Source: Campylobacter volucris | Lineage (GTDB): Bacteria; Campylobacterota; Campylobacteria; Campylobacterales; Campylobacteraceae | DNA length: 64,000 nucleotides | NCBI RefSeq assembly: GCF_008245045.1 | Contig: NZ_CP043428.1 | Span: 992,001 to 1,056,000 of the forward strand | Reading direction: 5' to 3' | In this document: piece by piece, positions 9,061 to 18,980 of the stretch | Numbering within the stretch: position 1 is the first letter of the stretch | How the letters are laid out: each line of letters begins with the position of its first letter | Translations under genes and position numbers: made by a program | Notes under the pieces: generated by a model | What the model saw: the letters and a program-made list of their open reading frames with translations, nothing else | What the model was told of the DNA's origin: nothing | Databases searched by the model: none

Positions 9061-10854
9061 ATGCTCCAAAACACTATTAAAAATAGAGTTTCGAAGGTTG
9101 CCTTTGCATTTTGTATGACTCTGTTTTTTATGGTTTTATTTTTACTTTCTACCTTTTTTCTTACCTCTAAACGCCACATTCCTAATACAGAAAAAGAACA
9201 ATATTTATCAGCTTTAAGGGGGAATATCATTACTAGTGATAATTTTACTATTACTTCTAGTAGGCAAATTTATAGAGCTGAGATTGATTTAAGAAGCCTA
9301 AATCCTGACAAAAAAGAACTTTTTTTAAAACTTTTTCAAATTTATAGTGGTGCTAGTGATGAAGAAATGCAAGATATCAAAAAAAGAATGAATGCGAAGA
9401 AAAAAAGAAGTTATAGTTTTATACTCTTGCAAAATATTAATTCTAAAAATGCAAGCTATTTAAAAGAACTTGCTAAAAAACTTTACACGCAAGGTTATTT
9501 TAAGGCCTTTACAAATAGCAATGGTCGTGTTGAAACAAGAGGGCTTGACATCATCGAGCACAAAGAAGATCGTATTTATATGCCAAAAGATTCCTTAACT
9601 CCAGTTGTGGGATACACTAGAACCTATATGGATGAAGAAAGTGAAATTTTTAAAAATACAGGTATCAAGGGCTTAGAAAAATACTACAATGATTGTCTTA
9701 ATCCTTTACAAAATGCAAAAATACAAGGTTTAAAAGATATAGGTGGTAATATCATTTTAAATTTATATTCTTATGAACAACGCAAAATTAATGGCTGTGA
9801 TTTATACTTAAATATATCATTAAAACTGCAAAAAAGCTTAGAAAAAGCAATCGATCAAAGAAACGAAGATCTAAAAGCAAATGAAATCATCGTTGGAATT
9901 ATGGAAAGTAAAAGTGGTAAAATTTTAGCACTTGCTAGCTCAAGAAGATACGATCCTCAAAATCGCGGAAGAGATTTATCTGTATTAAATGCTAGTGCTA
10001 TTGAGTATGGATATGAAGCAGGTTCAGTTATAAAACCTTTTATATTTACCACCGCACTAATGCTTGATAAAATCAAAACTAATGAAATCATAGATACTAA
10101 CAAAGGCCAATACAAACTTGGAAGATTTACCATACGCGATGATCATATTAAAAACAAAATGAGCATGGAAGAAGTGATTACTTACTCATCAAATGTGGGC
10201 ATGATTAAAATCGCTCAAAGACTTAGTAATCTTGAAATCATTTCTGGTCTTAGAATTTTTCGTTTTGGAGAAAAAAGTGGTATAGATTTACCTTATGAGC
10301 AAAAAGGAGAAATTCCTAATCCAAAAAGACTAAGAGAGATAGAAAAATCGGTTTTAAGCTATGGCTATGGTCTTAAAACCACTTTCATACAACTTCTAGC
10401 TGCTTATAATGTTTTTAACAATGATGGAATTTATATCACACCGCAAATTGCAAATAAATTTTATCAAAATGGTAGATTAGTAAAATTAGACGAAGATATC
10501 AAAAAAGATAAAATTCTTTCAAGCAAAGCAGCTAAAGAAATGCAACAAATTCTAATCAATGTTATAGAAAAAGGCACAGGAAAAAAAGCTATCACAGAAG
10601 GTATTATCATAGGTGGAAAAACAGGAACAGCAAGGATAGCTGAAAGAAAAGGATATACTTCAAATCGCTACAATGCTTCCTTTTTTGGCTTTGCTAATGA
10701 TGCAACTCATGCATATACCATAGGAGTTTTAGTAAGAAATCCTACAAAAGCTTATAGCTACTATGCTGCACAAAGTGCTTTACCTATGTTTAAAGATACG
10801 GTAAATATTTTGATTAAAGAAAGCTATTTACAACCTATCAAAACCCAAGATTAA
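9061..10854 (+). CDS. Class B penicillin-binding protein (FtsI/PBP2-type transpeptidase)
   Basis: Cross-links peptidoglycan in the periplasm, anchored by one N-terminal membrane segment (about residues 12-34). The catalytic motifs are all present: SVIK (about 322-325), SSN (about 376) and KTG in GGKTGTARI (about 520). The dimerisation domain has the TSSRQIYRAEIDLRSL region. At 597 residues it fits FtsI (septal PBP3). The homologue in C. jejuni is called pbpB and also follows fliE. It starts 3 nt after fliE, so at least part of its transcription is tied to the flagellar rod operon. Its stop overlaps the convergent hemH by 4 nt. Confidence 0.92.
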   Translation: MLQNTIKNRVSKVAFAFCMTLFFMVLFLLSTFFLTSKRHIPNTEKEQYLSALRGNIITSDNFTITSSRQIYRAEIDLRSLNPDKKELFLKLFQIYSGASDEEMQDIKKRMNAKKKRSYSFILLQNINSKNASYLKELAKKLYTQGYFKAFTNSNGRVETRGLDIIEHKEDRIYMPKDSLTPVVGYTRTYMDEESEIFKNTGIKGLEKYYNDCLNPLQNAKIQGLKDIGGNIILNLYSYEQRKINGCDLYLNISLKLQKSLEKAIDQRNEDLKANEIIVGIMESKSGKILALASSRRYDPQNRGRDLSVLNASAIEYGYEAGSVIKPFIFTTALMLDKIKTNEIIDTNKGQYKLGRFTIRDDHIKNKMSMEEVITYSSNVGMIKIAQRLSNLEIISGLRIFRFGEKSGIDLPYEQKGEIPNPKRLREIEKSVLSYGYGLKTTFIQLLAAYNVFNNDGIYITPQIANKFYQNGRLVKLDEDIKKDKILSSKAAKEMQQILINVIEKGTGKKAITEGIIIGGKTGTARIAERKGYTSNRYNASFFGFANDATHAYTIGVLVRNPTKAYSYYAAQSALPMFKDTVNILIKESYLQPIKTQD

Positions 10855-11756
10855 ATTTTTAAATAATTTAAAATAAATTCTATAAATTCATCGCTATCAT
10901 TTGGACAAGAAATTAATTCATAATCACATTTTGCTAAATGCTTATACTCCATACCTAATTCAAAAATAGTTTCAGAACAATCTATACAAAAAGATATAGG
11001 ATAGATCAAAGCTTTTGAATTTAAATTCGCTAAAACATCGCTAGTATTTGGCTCAAGCCATTTTACAGGACCAAGTTTTGATTGATAAGAAAGATAAATT
11101 TCATCAAATTCATCTTTTAATTTCTTTTTTAAAATTTCAACATGTTTTACCACATGCTTTTCATATAAATCACCTTTTTTAATGATAGAAAGCGGTAAAG
11201 AATGCGCAGAAAAAATCAAAGTCTTATAATCAAAATGGCTTTTTTTCTCTAAAATATGCTTAATAATCATTTGATTATACAAATCATCATTATAAAACAC
11301 ATCCATTACCCTCACACTAGCTTGAATTTTTAATTTTTTTAATTCTTTTTCCATCATTTCCAAAGAAGTACTAACAGTGGTTGTAGAATGATGAGGATAC
11401 AAAGGAAATAAAATTATTTCATCTTCTTGTTTGAATTCATATTTACTTAAAACATCTAAAGCAAAAGGAGGTACATATAAACTAATAAAATCAAATTTAT
11501 ACTCATTATTTGCTAAATTCAATTTATCACACAAATTTTGAGTTATCTGTGTTAATGGTGATTTACCGCCCATTTTTTCATAATTTTTTCTCATGGCTTT
11601 AAGTCTAGATTTTGTTATCATAAAAGCAACAAATTTTCTAAGAAAATTGTTTTTAATGCCTAAAATATAAGGATCATTAAACATATTTTTTAAAAAAACT
11701 TCACATTCTTGTAGTTTATTAACTCCACCCATATTTAAAAACAAAACCAATTTCAT
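10851..11756 (-). CDS. hemH: Ferrochelatase HemH
   Basis: Inserts ferrous iron into protoporphyrin IX, the last step of heme synthesis. Motifs: LFLNMGGV at the N-terminus, FPLYPHHSTTTVSTS, and the catalytic histidine in IFSAHSLPLSII. Conserved SYQSKLGPVKWLEP and FCIDCSETIFELGMEY follow. The 301 residues are normal for epsilonproteobacteria. It converges on the PBP gene with a 4 nt overlap. Confidence 0.95.
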   Translation of the reverse strand: MKLVLFLNMGGVNKLQECEVFLKNMFNDPYILGIKNNFLRKFVAFMITKSRLKAMRKNYEKMGGKSPLTQITQNLCDKLNLANNEYKFDFISLYVPPFALDVLSKYEFKQEDEIILFPLYPHHSTTTVSTSLEMMEKELKKLKIQASVRVMDVFYNDDLYNQMIIKHILEKKSHFDYKTLIFSAHSLPLSIIKKGDLYEKHVVKHVEILKKKLKDEFDEIYLSYQSKLGPVKWLEPNTSDVLANLNSKALIYPISFCIDCSETIFELGMEYKHLAKCDYELISCPNDSDEFIEFILNYLKI

Positions 11757-11811
11757 ATAAAAGCCTTTTTATCTTGATAAAATCTAAAATACATCAAATT
11801 TCTAATACACT

Positions 11812-11842
11812 TTTTTGATTTTATTTTTATTAAAATCAAAAA
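11812..11842. terminator. AT-only inverted repeat at the 3' end of the Gfo/Idh gene
   Basis: A perfect 12 bp inverted repeat (TTTTTGATTTTA / TAAAATCAAAAA) with a 7 nt loop overlaps the stop of the gene at 11836. It could end transcription before hemH, but the stem is nearly all A/T and no clear U tract follows on the minus strand. Confidence 0.35.
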
Positions 11843-12702
11843 TTTTCTAAAATTTCTTGCACCGCATAAGCATCAGCGATAGCAGCCAAATAACTTGGTT
11901 TATCTAAAAACAAATCAAGCAAAGCCATATGTTCGCCAAAAAGTGGTGTTTGGATATCAAATTTTAAAGCAACTCCATCTTTACTTAGATAAAAATTTAA
12001 CAAATCAACTTCATAAAAATGATTTTTACTTACAAGTGAAATTTTTCTTAATCTTTGAGTGCTATTCCAACTTTCATGCGCACAAGCTATAGCACCACTT
12101 GTAAATTCGCATAAAATCATGCTTTCATCTTCTCTTATTTTATCTTTATTAAAATATTTTAAAATATTAGCCTTAGTGATTTTTTTACCACTTAAAAAAT
12201 AAAACAAATCAAGATCATGCACAGCTAAATCTTGCAAAATTCCCACATCGCTAATTCTTTGTGGATAAGATGAAAATCTTTGTATATTTATACTAACAAT
12301 TTCTTCATTTACAAGTTCTTTTTTTAAAGCTAAAACAGCAGGATTAAATCTTTCGCAAAATCCCACGCTGGTTTTTACATTATATTTATAAGCTAAATTA
12401 GAAATTTCTTTTATCTCTTGTAAATTTAATGCTAAAGGTTTTTCGATCAATACACATTTACATTTACAAAAAACTTTTTTTGCTATTTCTAAATGCGATT
12501 TAGTAGGAGTTGCTATAATGATGATATCATTATTTTGATTTAAAAATTGCTCTAAATCATCATAAAAAATATCTTCATAAAAGCTTAAATTTGAATTCTT
12601 ATGAAGATCAAAAAGTGCATTTATTTTAAAATGCTTATTTTTGCTAAGCTCATTTAAATGGTTTTGACCCATTTTTCCAAGGCCTATAATACCTATTTTC
12701 AT
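11836..12702 (-). CDS. Gfo/Idh/MocA-family oxidoreductase
   Basis: NAD(P)-dependent dehydrogenase, probably acting on a nucleotide sugar. An N-terminal Rossmann fold has IGIIGLGKMGQNHLNEL (GxGxxG) and the family motif VLIEKPLALNL lies around residues 87-97; the substrate domain has GFCERFNPAVLAL and DLAVHDLDLFYFL. The 288 residues are slightly short for the family. It follows the DegT aminotransferase by 4 nt. Such pairs, as in WbpB/WbpE, oxidise and then aminate C3 of a UDP-sugar. That substrate is inferred, not visible. Confidence 0.85.
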   Translation of the reverse strand: MKIGIIGLGKMGQNHLNELSKNKHFKINALFDLHKNSNLSFYEDIFYDDLEQFLNQNNDIIIIATPTKSHLEIAKKVFCKCKCVLIEKPLALNLQEIKEISNLAYKYNVKTSVGFCERFNPAVLALKKELVNEEIVSINIQRFSSYPQRISDVGILQDLAVHDLDLFYFLSGKKITKANILKYFNKDKIREDESMILCEFTSGAIACAHESWNSTQRLRKISLVSKNHFYEVDLLNFYLSKDGVALKFDIQTPLFGEHMALLDLFLDKPSYLAAIADAYAVQEILENF

Positions 12703-12706
12703 CGTT

Positions 12707-13786
12707 TTAATCTTTAAAAAGTAAAACTACTTGTTCTTGATCTTTTTGTGTTAAAAAAGGCGAAAAAGGTAAAGATAAAATATGCTTGCTTGCATATTCT
12801 GCATTTTTAAGCTCTAAATTTGAAAACTCGCTAAAACAAGGTTGTTTATGCAAAGGAGTTGGATAATGTATAGCATAAGGGATATTTGCTTTTTCAAATT
12901 TTTCTATTATCCTAGCCCTATCTTCTACTAAAACACTATATTGAGCGTATGCGCTTATAGCATTTGTGTCTATTTTTGGAATTTGACAATTTTTTAAATT
13001 TATATCATAAATTTGTGCTATTTTTTGTCTTTTATCCAATTCTTCTTCTAAATGTTTTAATTTTACATTTAAAATTGCTGCTTGTAAGCAATCAAGGCGT
13101 CCATTTATACCTATAAATTGATGTTCATAACGCTTAGTTTGCCCGTGATTGAGCAAAATTTTGATTTTTTTAGCCAATTCATCATCATGACAAAAAATCG
13201 CTCCACCATCTCCATAAGCACCCAAAGGCTTTGAAGGAAAAAAACTTGTGCAAGAAATTGGAGCAATAGAGCAAGACTTTTCTCCTTTAAAACTTCCACC
13301 AAAACTTTGTGCGCCATCTTCAATTAAAACGATATTTTTTTCTTTTAAAAATTCATTTAAAGCTTTTAAATCACTCATTTGTCCAAACATACTAACTGCT
13401 ATAACTGCTTTGGTTTTTGAAGTGATAGCTTTTTTCACTGCATCAAAATCAAGATTATAATTTGTTAAATTTATATCTACAAAAACAGGCTTAGCACCTA
13501 CTAAAGCTACTGCTTCAGCTGTTGCTATAAAAGTAAAACTTGGCACTATAACCTCATCATCTTTGCCAATATCTAAAGCCCTTAAAGCAAGATATAAAGC
13601 ACTAGTCCCACTCGAACAACCAATAGCATGTTTAATGCCTACATAACTAGCTAAATTTTGCTCTAATTCTTCAAGTTTTGCCCCACCTATAAAAGAAGAA
13701 CTTTGCAAAACTTCACTAATTGCTAAATCAATTTCATTTTTATATGTATTATATTGAGTGTTTAAATCTATAAAAGGAATTTGCAT
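12707..13786 (-). CDS. DegT/DnrJ/EryC1-family sugar aminotransferase
   Basis: PLP-dependent aminotransferase for nucleotide sugars. The N-terminus IPFIDLNTQYNTYKNEID is typical of WbpE-like members. The PLP-binding aspartate lies in VLIEDGAQSFGG and the Schiff-base lysine in SFFPSKPLGAYGDGGAIF. The C-terminal RLDCLQAAILNVKL and PTPLHKQPCF are also family signatures. At 359 residues it is full length. It is the first gene of a two-gene unit with the Gfo/Idh oxidoreductase. A glycan or glycoconjugate precursor is the likely product. Confidence 0.88.
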   Translation of the reverse strand: MQIPFIDLNTQYNTYKNEIDLAISEVLQSSSFIGGAKLEELEQNLASYVGIKHAIGCSSGTSALYLALRALDIGKDDEVIVPSFTFIATAEAVALVGAKPVFVDINLTNYNLDFDAVKKAITSKTKAVIAVSMFGQMSDLKALNEFLKEKNIVLIEDGAQSFGGSFKGEKSCSIAPISCTSFFPSKPLGAYGDGGAIFCHDDELAKKIKILLNHGQTKRYEHQFIGINGRLDCLQAAILNVKLKHLEEELDKRQKIAQIYDINLKNCQIPKIDTNAISAYAQYSVLVEDRARIIEKFEKANIPYAIHYPTPLHKQPCFSEFSNLELKNAEYASKHILSLPFSPFLTQKDQEQVVLLFKD

Positions 13787-13816
13787 ATTTAAAACCTTAT
13801 TAAAAGTAAAATTGTG

Positions 13817-13822
13817 ATTATA
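13817..13822 (-). promoter_or_regulatory. -10 box for the DegT/Gfo unit
   Basis: TATAAT on the minus strand (context TCTTATAATCAC), about 31 nt upstream of the aminotransferase start. It is divergent from the alaS promoter. Confidence 0.6.
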
Positions 13823-13854
13823 AGATAGCTTTACTTAATTTAAAGTATTTTTGG

Positions 13855-13860
13855 TATTAT
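13855..13860 (+). promoter_or_regulatory. -10 box for alaS
   Basis: TATTAT preceded by TTTTTGG, 30 nt upstream of the alaS start; a reasonable Campylobacter sigma70 box. Confidence 0.5.
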
Positions 13861-13889
13861 TTTAAGCAAAAATCAATGGGATTAATTTT

Positions 13890-16427
13890 ATGGATATAAG
13901 AAAAGAATATTTAGAATTTTTTAAATCAAAAGGACATGAAATCACTCCTAGTGCACCATTGGTGCCTGATGATGTGAGTTTGCTTTTTACAAATGCTGGG
14001 ATGGTGCCTTTTAAAAGTATTTTTACTGGAGAAATTCCTCGTCCAAATCCTCCAAGAAAAACAAGCTGTCAAACTTGCATACGCGCGGGTGGAAAGCATA
14101 ATGATTTAGATAATGTTGGTTATACAGCAAGACACCATACTTTTTTTGAAATGCTTGGAAACTTTAGCTTTGGTGATTATTTTAAAGAACAAGCCATTGC
14201 CTATGCTTGGGAATTTGTTACACAAATTTTAAAATTACCTAAAGACAGACTTTATGTAACCGTGCATGAAAATGATGAGCAAGCATATGAGCTTTGGCAA
14301 AAACATATAGAAAAAGAAAGAATTTATAAATTTGGCGATAAAGATAATTTTTGGCAAATGGGAGATACTGGCCCTTGTGGACCTTGTAGTGAAATTTTTT
14401 ATGATCAAGGAAGTGAGCATTTTAACTCAGATGAAGACTACATGGGCGGTGATGGAGATAGATTTTTAGAAATTTGGAATTTAGTATTTATGCAGTATGA
14501 AAGAAGTGCTGATGGAGCACTTACTCCACTACCAAAACCAAGCATTGATACAGGTATGGGGCTTGAAAGAGTTGTAGCTATAAAAGAAGGAAAATTTAGC
14601 AATTTTGATAGCTCTTTATTTATGCCTATAATCGAAGCGATTGCTAAGCTTTGTGGAAAAACTTATACCTATGAAGATGGTGCAAGTTATAGAGTAATAG
14701 CTGATCATATCCGCTCATGTGTGTTTTTACTAGCTCAAGGAGTGCGTTTTGATAAAGAAGGTAGAGGTTATGTTTTAAGAAGAATTATGCGAAGAGCTTT
14801 AAGACATGGCTATTTATTAGGATTAAAAAAACCTTTTATGTATCAATTAGTTGATGTAGTGTGTGATTTGATGGGTGGACATTACACTTATTTAAATGAA
14901 AAAAAAGATTTTATTAAAGAGCAAATTCGCCTTGAAGAAGAAAGATTTTTAAGCACTATTGAAAATGGCATTCATATTTTCAATGAAGAATTAAAAAACA
15001 CTAAAGATATTTTTAGTGGCGAGGTAGCTTTTAAACTTTATGATACTTATGGTTTTCCGCTTGATTTGACTGCTGATATGTTAAGGGAAAAAAATATTAA
15101 AATAGATGAAGTCGAATTTGAAAAATTAATGCAAGAACAAAAAACAAGAGCAAAGGCTTCTTGGAAAGGCAGTGGCGATAAAGCAATCAATGGTGATTTT
15201 AAAATTTTACTTGAAAAATTTGGTACTAATATATTTAGTGGTTATGAAAATTACGAAGAAAAAACAAAAATTTTAGCTATTTTAGATGAAAATTTTAAAA
15301 TAATCACAGATGCCAAAGCAAGTCAAAAAGTATGGTTAATGCTTGAAAAAACTCCATTTTATGCTACAAGTGGCGGACAAAGTGCAGATACTGGTATAAT
15401 TAACAACAATGAAGTTTTAGACACTCAAAAATTCTTTGATATTAGTTTATCTTTTGTCAAACTTAATCAAGATGTAAAATGTAATGATGAAGTTATTGCT
15501 TGTATTGATACCATAAAAAGAGAGCAAATCGCAAGACACCATAGTGCAACACATCTTTTACACCATGCTTTAAGAGTGATTTTAGGCTCACATATTAGCC
15601 AAGCTGGCTCTTTAGTAGAGCATAATAAATTGCGTTTTGATTTTACTCACACTAATGCACTTAGCAAAGAAGAACTACTTCAAATTCAAAACCTAGTAAA
15701 TGACTATATAGCCAAAGCTAGTTTAGCTAAAACCCAATTATTAGAACTAGAAGAAGCCAAAAAAAGCGGTGCTATAGCTTTATTTAGTGAAAAATATAGC
15801 GACAAAGTTAGAGTTTTAACCTTAGGTGAGAGTAAAGAACTATGCGGTGGCACTCATGTAAAAAATACTGCTGAAATTGGTAGTTTTTATATAGTAAAAG
15901 AAAGCGGGGTAAGTGCTGGAGTTAGAAGAATAGAAGCTGTGGTGAGCAAAGCTGCACTTATATATGTAAATTCTATTTTTGAAGAATTTAATAAAATCAA
16001 AGAAGAATTAAAAACTAATGATGTATTAAGTGCTTTTAATAAATTAAAAAATGAAAATTTAAATTTAAAAAATGAATTAAAAAATTCAAACAAACTAGAT
16101 TTAAAACATGAAATAATCAATAATATAGCAGTTTGCATTATGCAAATTCAAAATAAAGATTTAAAAAATTTAGTGGATGAATTTAAAAACAAATTTGATA
16201 AGTGTGTAATTTTACTCTTACAAGAAAAAGATTTTAAAGTGCAAATTGTAGCTGGGGTTAAAAATGCTCCTATTAAAGCTGGAGCATTAGTAAAAGAAAT
16301 TGCTACTATATTAGATGGAAACGGCGGAGGTAGAGATGATTTTGCCACTGCTGGAGGTAAAAATATAAGCAAGATCAATGAAGCTTTAGAATATGCTCAA
16401 AAAATTATCAATGAGGGTTTAAATTAA
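13890..16427 (+). CDS. alaS: Alanyl-tRNA synthetase
   Basis: Charges tRNA-Ala. Class II catalytic domain at the N-terminus ([20 protein letters not shown], then [15 protein letters not shown] and [15 protein letters not shown]), tRNA-recognition helices, the editing domain with the zinc-site motif [12 protein letters not shown] and CGGTHV, and a C-terminal DHHA1 domain ending in a [12 protein letters not shown] glycine motif. The 845 residues are full length for Campylobacter. It shares one base with maf. Confidence 0.97.
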   Translation: MDIRKEYLEFFKSKGHEITPSAPLVPDDVSLLFTNAGMVPFKSIFTGEIPRPNPPRKTSCQTCIRAGGKHNDLDNVGYTARHHTFFEMLGNFSFGDYFKEQAIAYAWEFVTQILKLPKDRLYVTVHENDEQAYELWQKHIEKERIYKFGDKDNFWQMGDTGPCGPCSEIFYDQGSEHFNSDEDYMGGDGDRFLEIWNLVFMQYERSADGALTPLPKPSIDTGMGLERVVAIKEGKFSNFDSSLFMPIIEAIAKLCGKTYTYEDGASYRVIADHIRSCVFLLAQGVRFDKEGRGYVLRRIMRRALRHGYLLGLKKPFMYQLVDVVCDLMGGHYTYLNEKKDFIKEQIRLEEERFLSTIENGIHIFNEELKNTKDIFSGEVAFKLYDTYGFPLDLTADMLREKNIKIDEVEFEKLMQEQKTRAKASWKGSGDKAINGDFKILLEKFGTNIFSGYENYEEKTKILAILDENFKIITDAKASQKVWLMLEKTPFYATSGGQSADTGIINNNEVLDTQKFFDISLSFVKLNQDVKCNDEVIACIDTIKREQIARHHSATHLLHHALRVILGSHISQAGSLVEHNKLRFDFTHTNALSKEELLQIQNLVNDYIAKASLAKTQLLELEEAKKSGAIALFSEKYSDKVRVLTLGESKELCGGTHVKNTAEIGSFYIVKESGVSAGVRRIEAVVSKAALIYVNSIFEEFNKIKEELKTNDVLSAFNKLKNENLNLKNELKNSNKLDLKHEIINNIAVCIMQIQNKDLKNLVDEFKNKFDKCVILLLQEKDFKVQIVAGVKNAPIKAGALVKEIATILDGNGGGRDDFATAGGKNISKINEALEYAQKIINEGLN

Positions 16428-16981
16428 TGTTATATCTAGCTTCAAGCTCTAACTCAAGAGCAAATTTGCTCAAAGAAGCTAATATAAAATTTAAACAAAT
16501 CTTTTTTGACTACAATGAAAAAGGCGTGCAAGATAAAAATCCTTTTTCATATGTTCAAAAAGTAGTTTTTGAAAAAGAAAAACAATTTTTAGAAAAACAT
16601 TGTGAATTTAAAAATATTTTATTTGCTGATAGTATAGTTTGTGTTGAAAATGAAATTTTTACCAAAGCTACAAATGATGAAGAGGCTTTAAAAATGCTAA
16701 AATTTCAAAGTGGAAAAACCATTAGTGTTTTAAGTGCTATGATTCTTATTTTAGATAATAAAAAACTTATAAATTTAAGTAAAAGCGATTTAATACTAAA
16801 GCATTTTGATGAAAAAGATTTACAATCATATATCGACTCAAAACTTTATCAAAATAAAGCAGGAGCTGTAATGAGCGAAGGATTTCACAAAAAATATATC
16901 AAAAAAATCATAGGAAATCAAAGCACTATCTTGGGTTTAAATATCGAAATTTTGAAAGCATTTTATGATGAAAATATTTAA
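16427..16981 (+). CDS. maf: Maf-like nucleotide pyrophosphatase
   Basis: Septum-formation/Maf-family nucleoside triphosphate pyrophosphatase, thought to remove non-canonical nucleotides. The N-terminus LYLASSSNSRANLLKEANI is the Maf substrate loop, FADSIVCVENEIF carries the catalytic aspartate and SGKTISVLSAM follows. The usual ASxSPRR is diverged to SSSNSRA. The 184 residues are normal. It overlaps pbpA by 17 nt. Confidence 0.88.
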   Translation: MLYLASSSNSRANLLKEANIKFKQIFFDYNEKGVQDKNPFSYVQKVVFEKEKQFLEKHCEFKNILFADSIVCVENEIFTKATNDEEALKMLKFQSGKTISVLSAMILILDNKKLINLSKSDLILKHFDEKDLQSYIDSKLYQNKAGAVMSEGFHKKYIKKIIGNQSTILGLNIEILKAFYDENI

Positions 16982-18899
16982 AATTTTTATTTCTTTTTGT
17001 ATAGTTTGTGCTATAGGAATTTTTATTTTTATTGCATATTTATTTTCTGATTCTGATTTAAATCAATATACTTTTAAAGATTACAAACCACCTCTTACTA
17101 CTCAAATTTTTGATAGAAACGGCAAATTAGTAGCAAATGTTTTTGATGAACATCGTTTTTATGCAGATTATGAAGAACTACCTCCAAGATTAATAGAAGC
17201 TTTAGTTGCCATAGAAGATACTAGTTTTTTTGAACATGATGGAGTAAATTTTGATGCTATTTTTAGAGCGGTTATAAAAATTGTAAAAAGTGGTGGCAAA
17301 ACCATGGAAGGAGCTTCTACACTCACTCAACAATTTATAAAAAATACAGAATTAACTCCTGAGAGAACAATAAGTAGAAAATTAAAAGAAGCTTTACTTG
17401 CATATAAAATAGAAAATACTTTAAGCAAAGAACAAATCTTAGAAAGATATTTAAATTTTATCTTTTTTGGGCATGGATATTATGGAGTAAAAACTGCTGC
17501 TTTGGGATATTTTAGAAAAAATTTGGATGAGCTAAGCTTAAAAGAAATAGCTATATTAGTAGGAATGCCAAAAGCACCCAGCACATACGATCCTACTAGA
17601 CATTTAGATTTATCTTTAGCAAGAGCAAATAGCGTTATACAAAGAATGTATAATCTTGGGTGGATTAGTCAAGAAGAATATACAAGTGCCTTAAATGAAA
17701 TTCCAAAAGTTTATGATGACACTCTAACTCAAAATGCAGCTCCTTATGTAACGCAAGAGGTTTTAAAACAACTAAGTGGTATTAAAGATCTTAAAAGTGG
17801 TGGTTATAAAATCGAACTAGCCATAGATCTTGAGGTACAAAATATCGCTAGAGAATCTTTAAAATTTGGCTATGATGAGATAGTCAAAAGAGACAAAGAT
17901 GCAAATTTAAGCACGCTAAATGGAGCTATGATAGTTGCAAACCATCAAACAGGAGATATTTTAGCCTTACTTGGTGGCGTAAATTATACAAAAAGTAATT
18001 TTAATCGTGCAACTCAAAGTTTAAGACAACCTGGAAGCTCATTTAAGCCTTTTTTATATCAAATAGCTATAGATTTAGGCTATTCTCCAATGAGCAAGGT
18101 AGCAGATATTTCAAGAATTTTTGAAAGTACTGATAAAAATGAAAAAAATTGGAAACCAAAAAATTATGGAGGAAATTTTCAAGGATTGATCACACTAAAA
18201 GAAGCTCTAACTGGCTCAAGAAACCTAGCAATCATCAATCTTGCTTTATCGCTTGGACTTGATGTAATACATGAAAAATTAAACGAAATGGGCTTTAAAA
18301 ATATTCCTGTTGATTTATCTATCGTGCTTGGAAGTTTTGGAATTTCAATTTATGATTATGCAAAATTATATACAGTATTTGGAAATTACGGGGTGCAAAA
18401 AGACTTGATACTCATTAAAAAAGTGCTTGATAAAAATGGAAATATAGTTGTAGAATTTAATTCTGGCGAAAGAAGAGTTAGTGATGAAGCTCAAGCTTTT
18501 TTGGTTAATGATATGATGCAAAATGTCGTAAAAAATGGCACAGGTAAAAATGCGAAAGTAGAAGGTATAGAAATAGCAGGTAAAACAGGAACTTCAAATA
18601 AAAGTATAGATGCTTGGTTTTGCGGATTAACTCCAGAAATTGAAGTGATTATTTGGTATGGTAATGATGATAACAAACCTATGAGACAAATCGAAGGAGG
18701 AGCTAGGACTGCAGCTCCTGTGTTTAAAGATTTTTTAACTAAATACTTAGAACTTTATCCTGATAGTGCTAGAAAATTTAGAATTCCAAATGGAGTTTAT
18801 CAAGGATTTTTTGAAAGAAATAAAGAATATTATACCAACACCTCTCCTTTTCCTAGGCAAAATCCTATATTATCTGAAAACAACGAGATCATTTTTTAA
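16965..18899 (+). CDS. pbpA: Bifunctional class A penicillin-binding protein 1A
   Basis: Polymerises and cross-links peptidoglycan. One N-terminal membrane segment (about residues 4-27) precedes the glycosyltransferase domain with EDTSFFEHDGV, EGASTLTQQFIKN and RYLNFIFFGHGYYGVKTAA. The transpeptidase domain has SSFK in QPGSSFKPFLY, SRN and KTGTSNKSIDAWF. The 644 residues are normal. The frame begins with two adjacent ATGs (16965 and 16968); either could be used. It overlaps maf by 17 nt and ends a unit with alaS and maf. Confidence 0.95.
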   Translation: MMKIFKIFISFCIVCAIGIFIFIAYLFSDSDLNQYTFKDYKPPLTTQIFDRNGKLVANVFDEHRFYADYEELPPRLIEALVAIEDTSFFEHDGVNFDAIFRAVIKIVKSGGKTMEGASTLTQQFIKNTELTPERTISRKLKEALLAYKIENTLSKEQILERYLNFIFFGHGYYGVKTAALGYFRKNLDELSLKEIAILVGMPKAPSTYDPTRHLDLSLARANSVIQRMYNLGWISQEEYTSALNEIPKVYDDTLTQNAAPYVTQEVLKQLSGIKDLKSGGYKIELAIDLEVQNIARESLKFGYDEIVKRDKDANLSTLNGAMIVANHQTGDILALLGGVNYTKSNFNRATQSLRQPGSSFKPFLYQIAIDLGYSPMSKVADISRIFESTDKNEKNWKPKNYGGNFQGLITLKEALTGSRNLAIINLALSLGLDVIHEKLNEMGFKNIPVDLSIVLGSFGISIYDYAKLYTVFGNYGVQKDLILIKKVLDKNGNIVVEFNSGERRVSDEAQAFLVNDMMQNVVKNGTGKNAKVEGIEIAGKTGTSNKSIDAWFCGLTPEIEVIIWYGNDDNKPMRQIEGGARTAAPVFKDFLTKYLELYPDSARKFRIPNGVYQGFFERNKEYYTNTSPFPRQNPILSENNEIIF

Positions 18900-18934
18900 A
18901 ATATTTTTTATAAAATAATAAAAATTATCTTTTG

Positions 18935-18978
18935 TTTTCCTTTATATGTTTTAATTTTACAAATCATATAAAGGAAAA
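18935..18978 (+). promoter_or_regulatory. 14 bp perfect inverted repeat covering the msrP ribosome site
   Basis: TTTTCCTTTATATG (18935-18948) and CATATAAAGGAAAA (18965-18978) are exact reverse complements across a 16 nt loop. The right arm contains the msrP Shine-Dalgarno AAAGGA and ends 2 nt before the ATG. In RNA it would mask the ribosome site; as DNA it could be an operator. A candidate -10 (TAAAAT, 18911-18916) lies upstream, so the transcript could contain the whole hairpin. There is no U tract, so a terminator for pbpA is unlikely. Confidence 0.6.
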
Positions 18979-18980
18979 AC

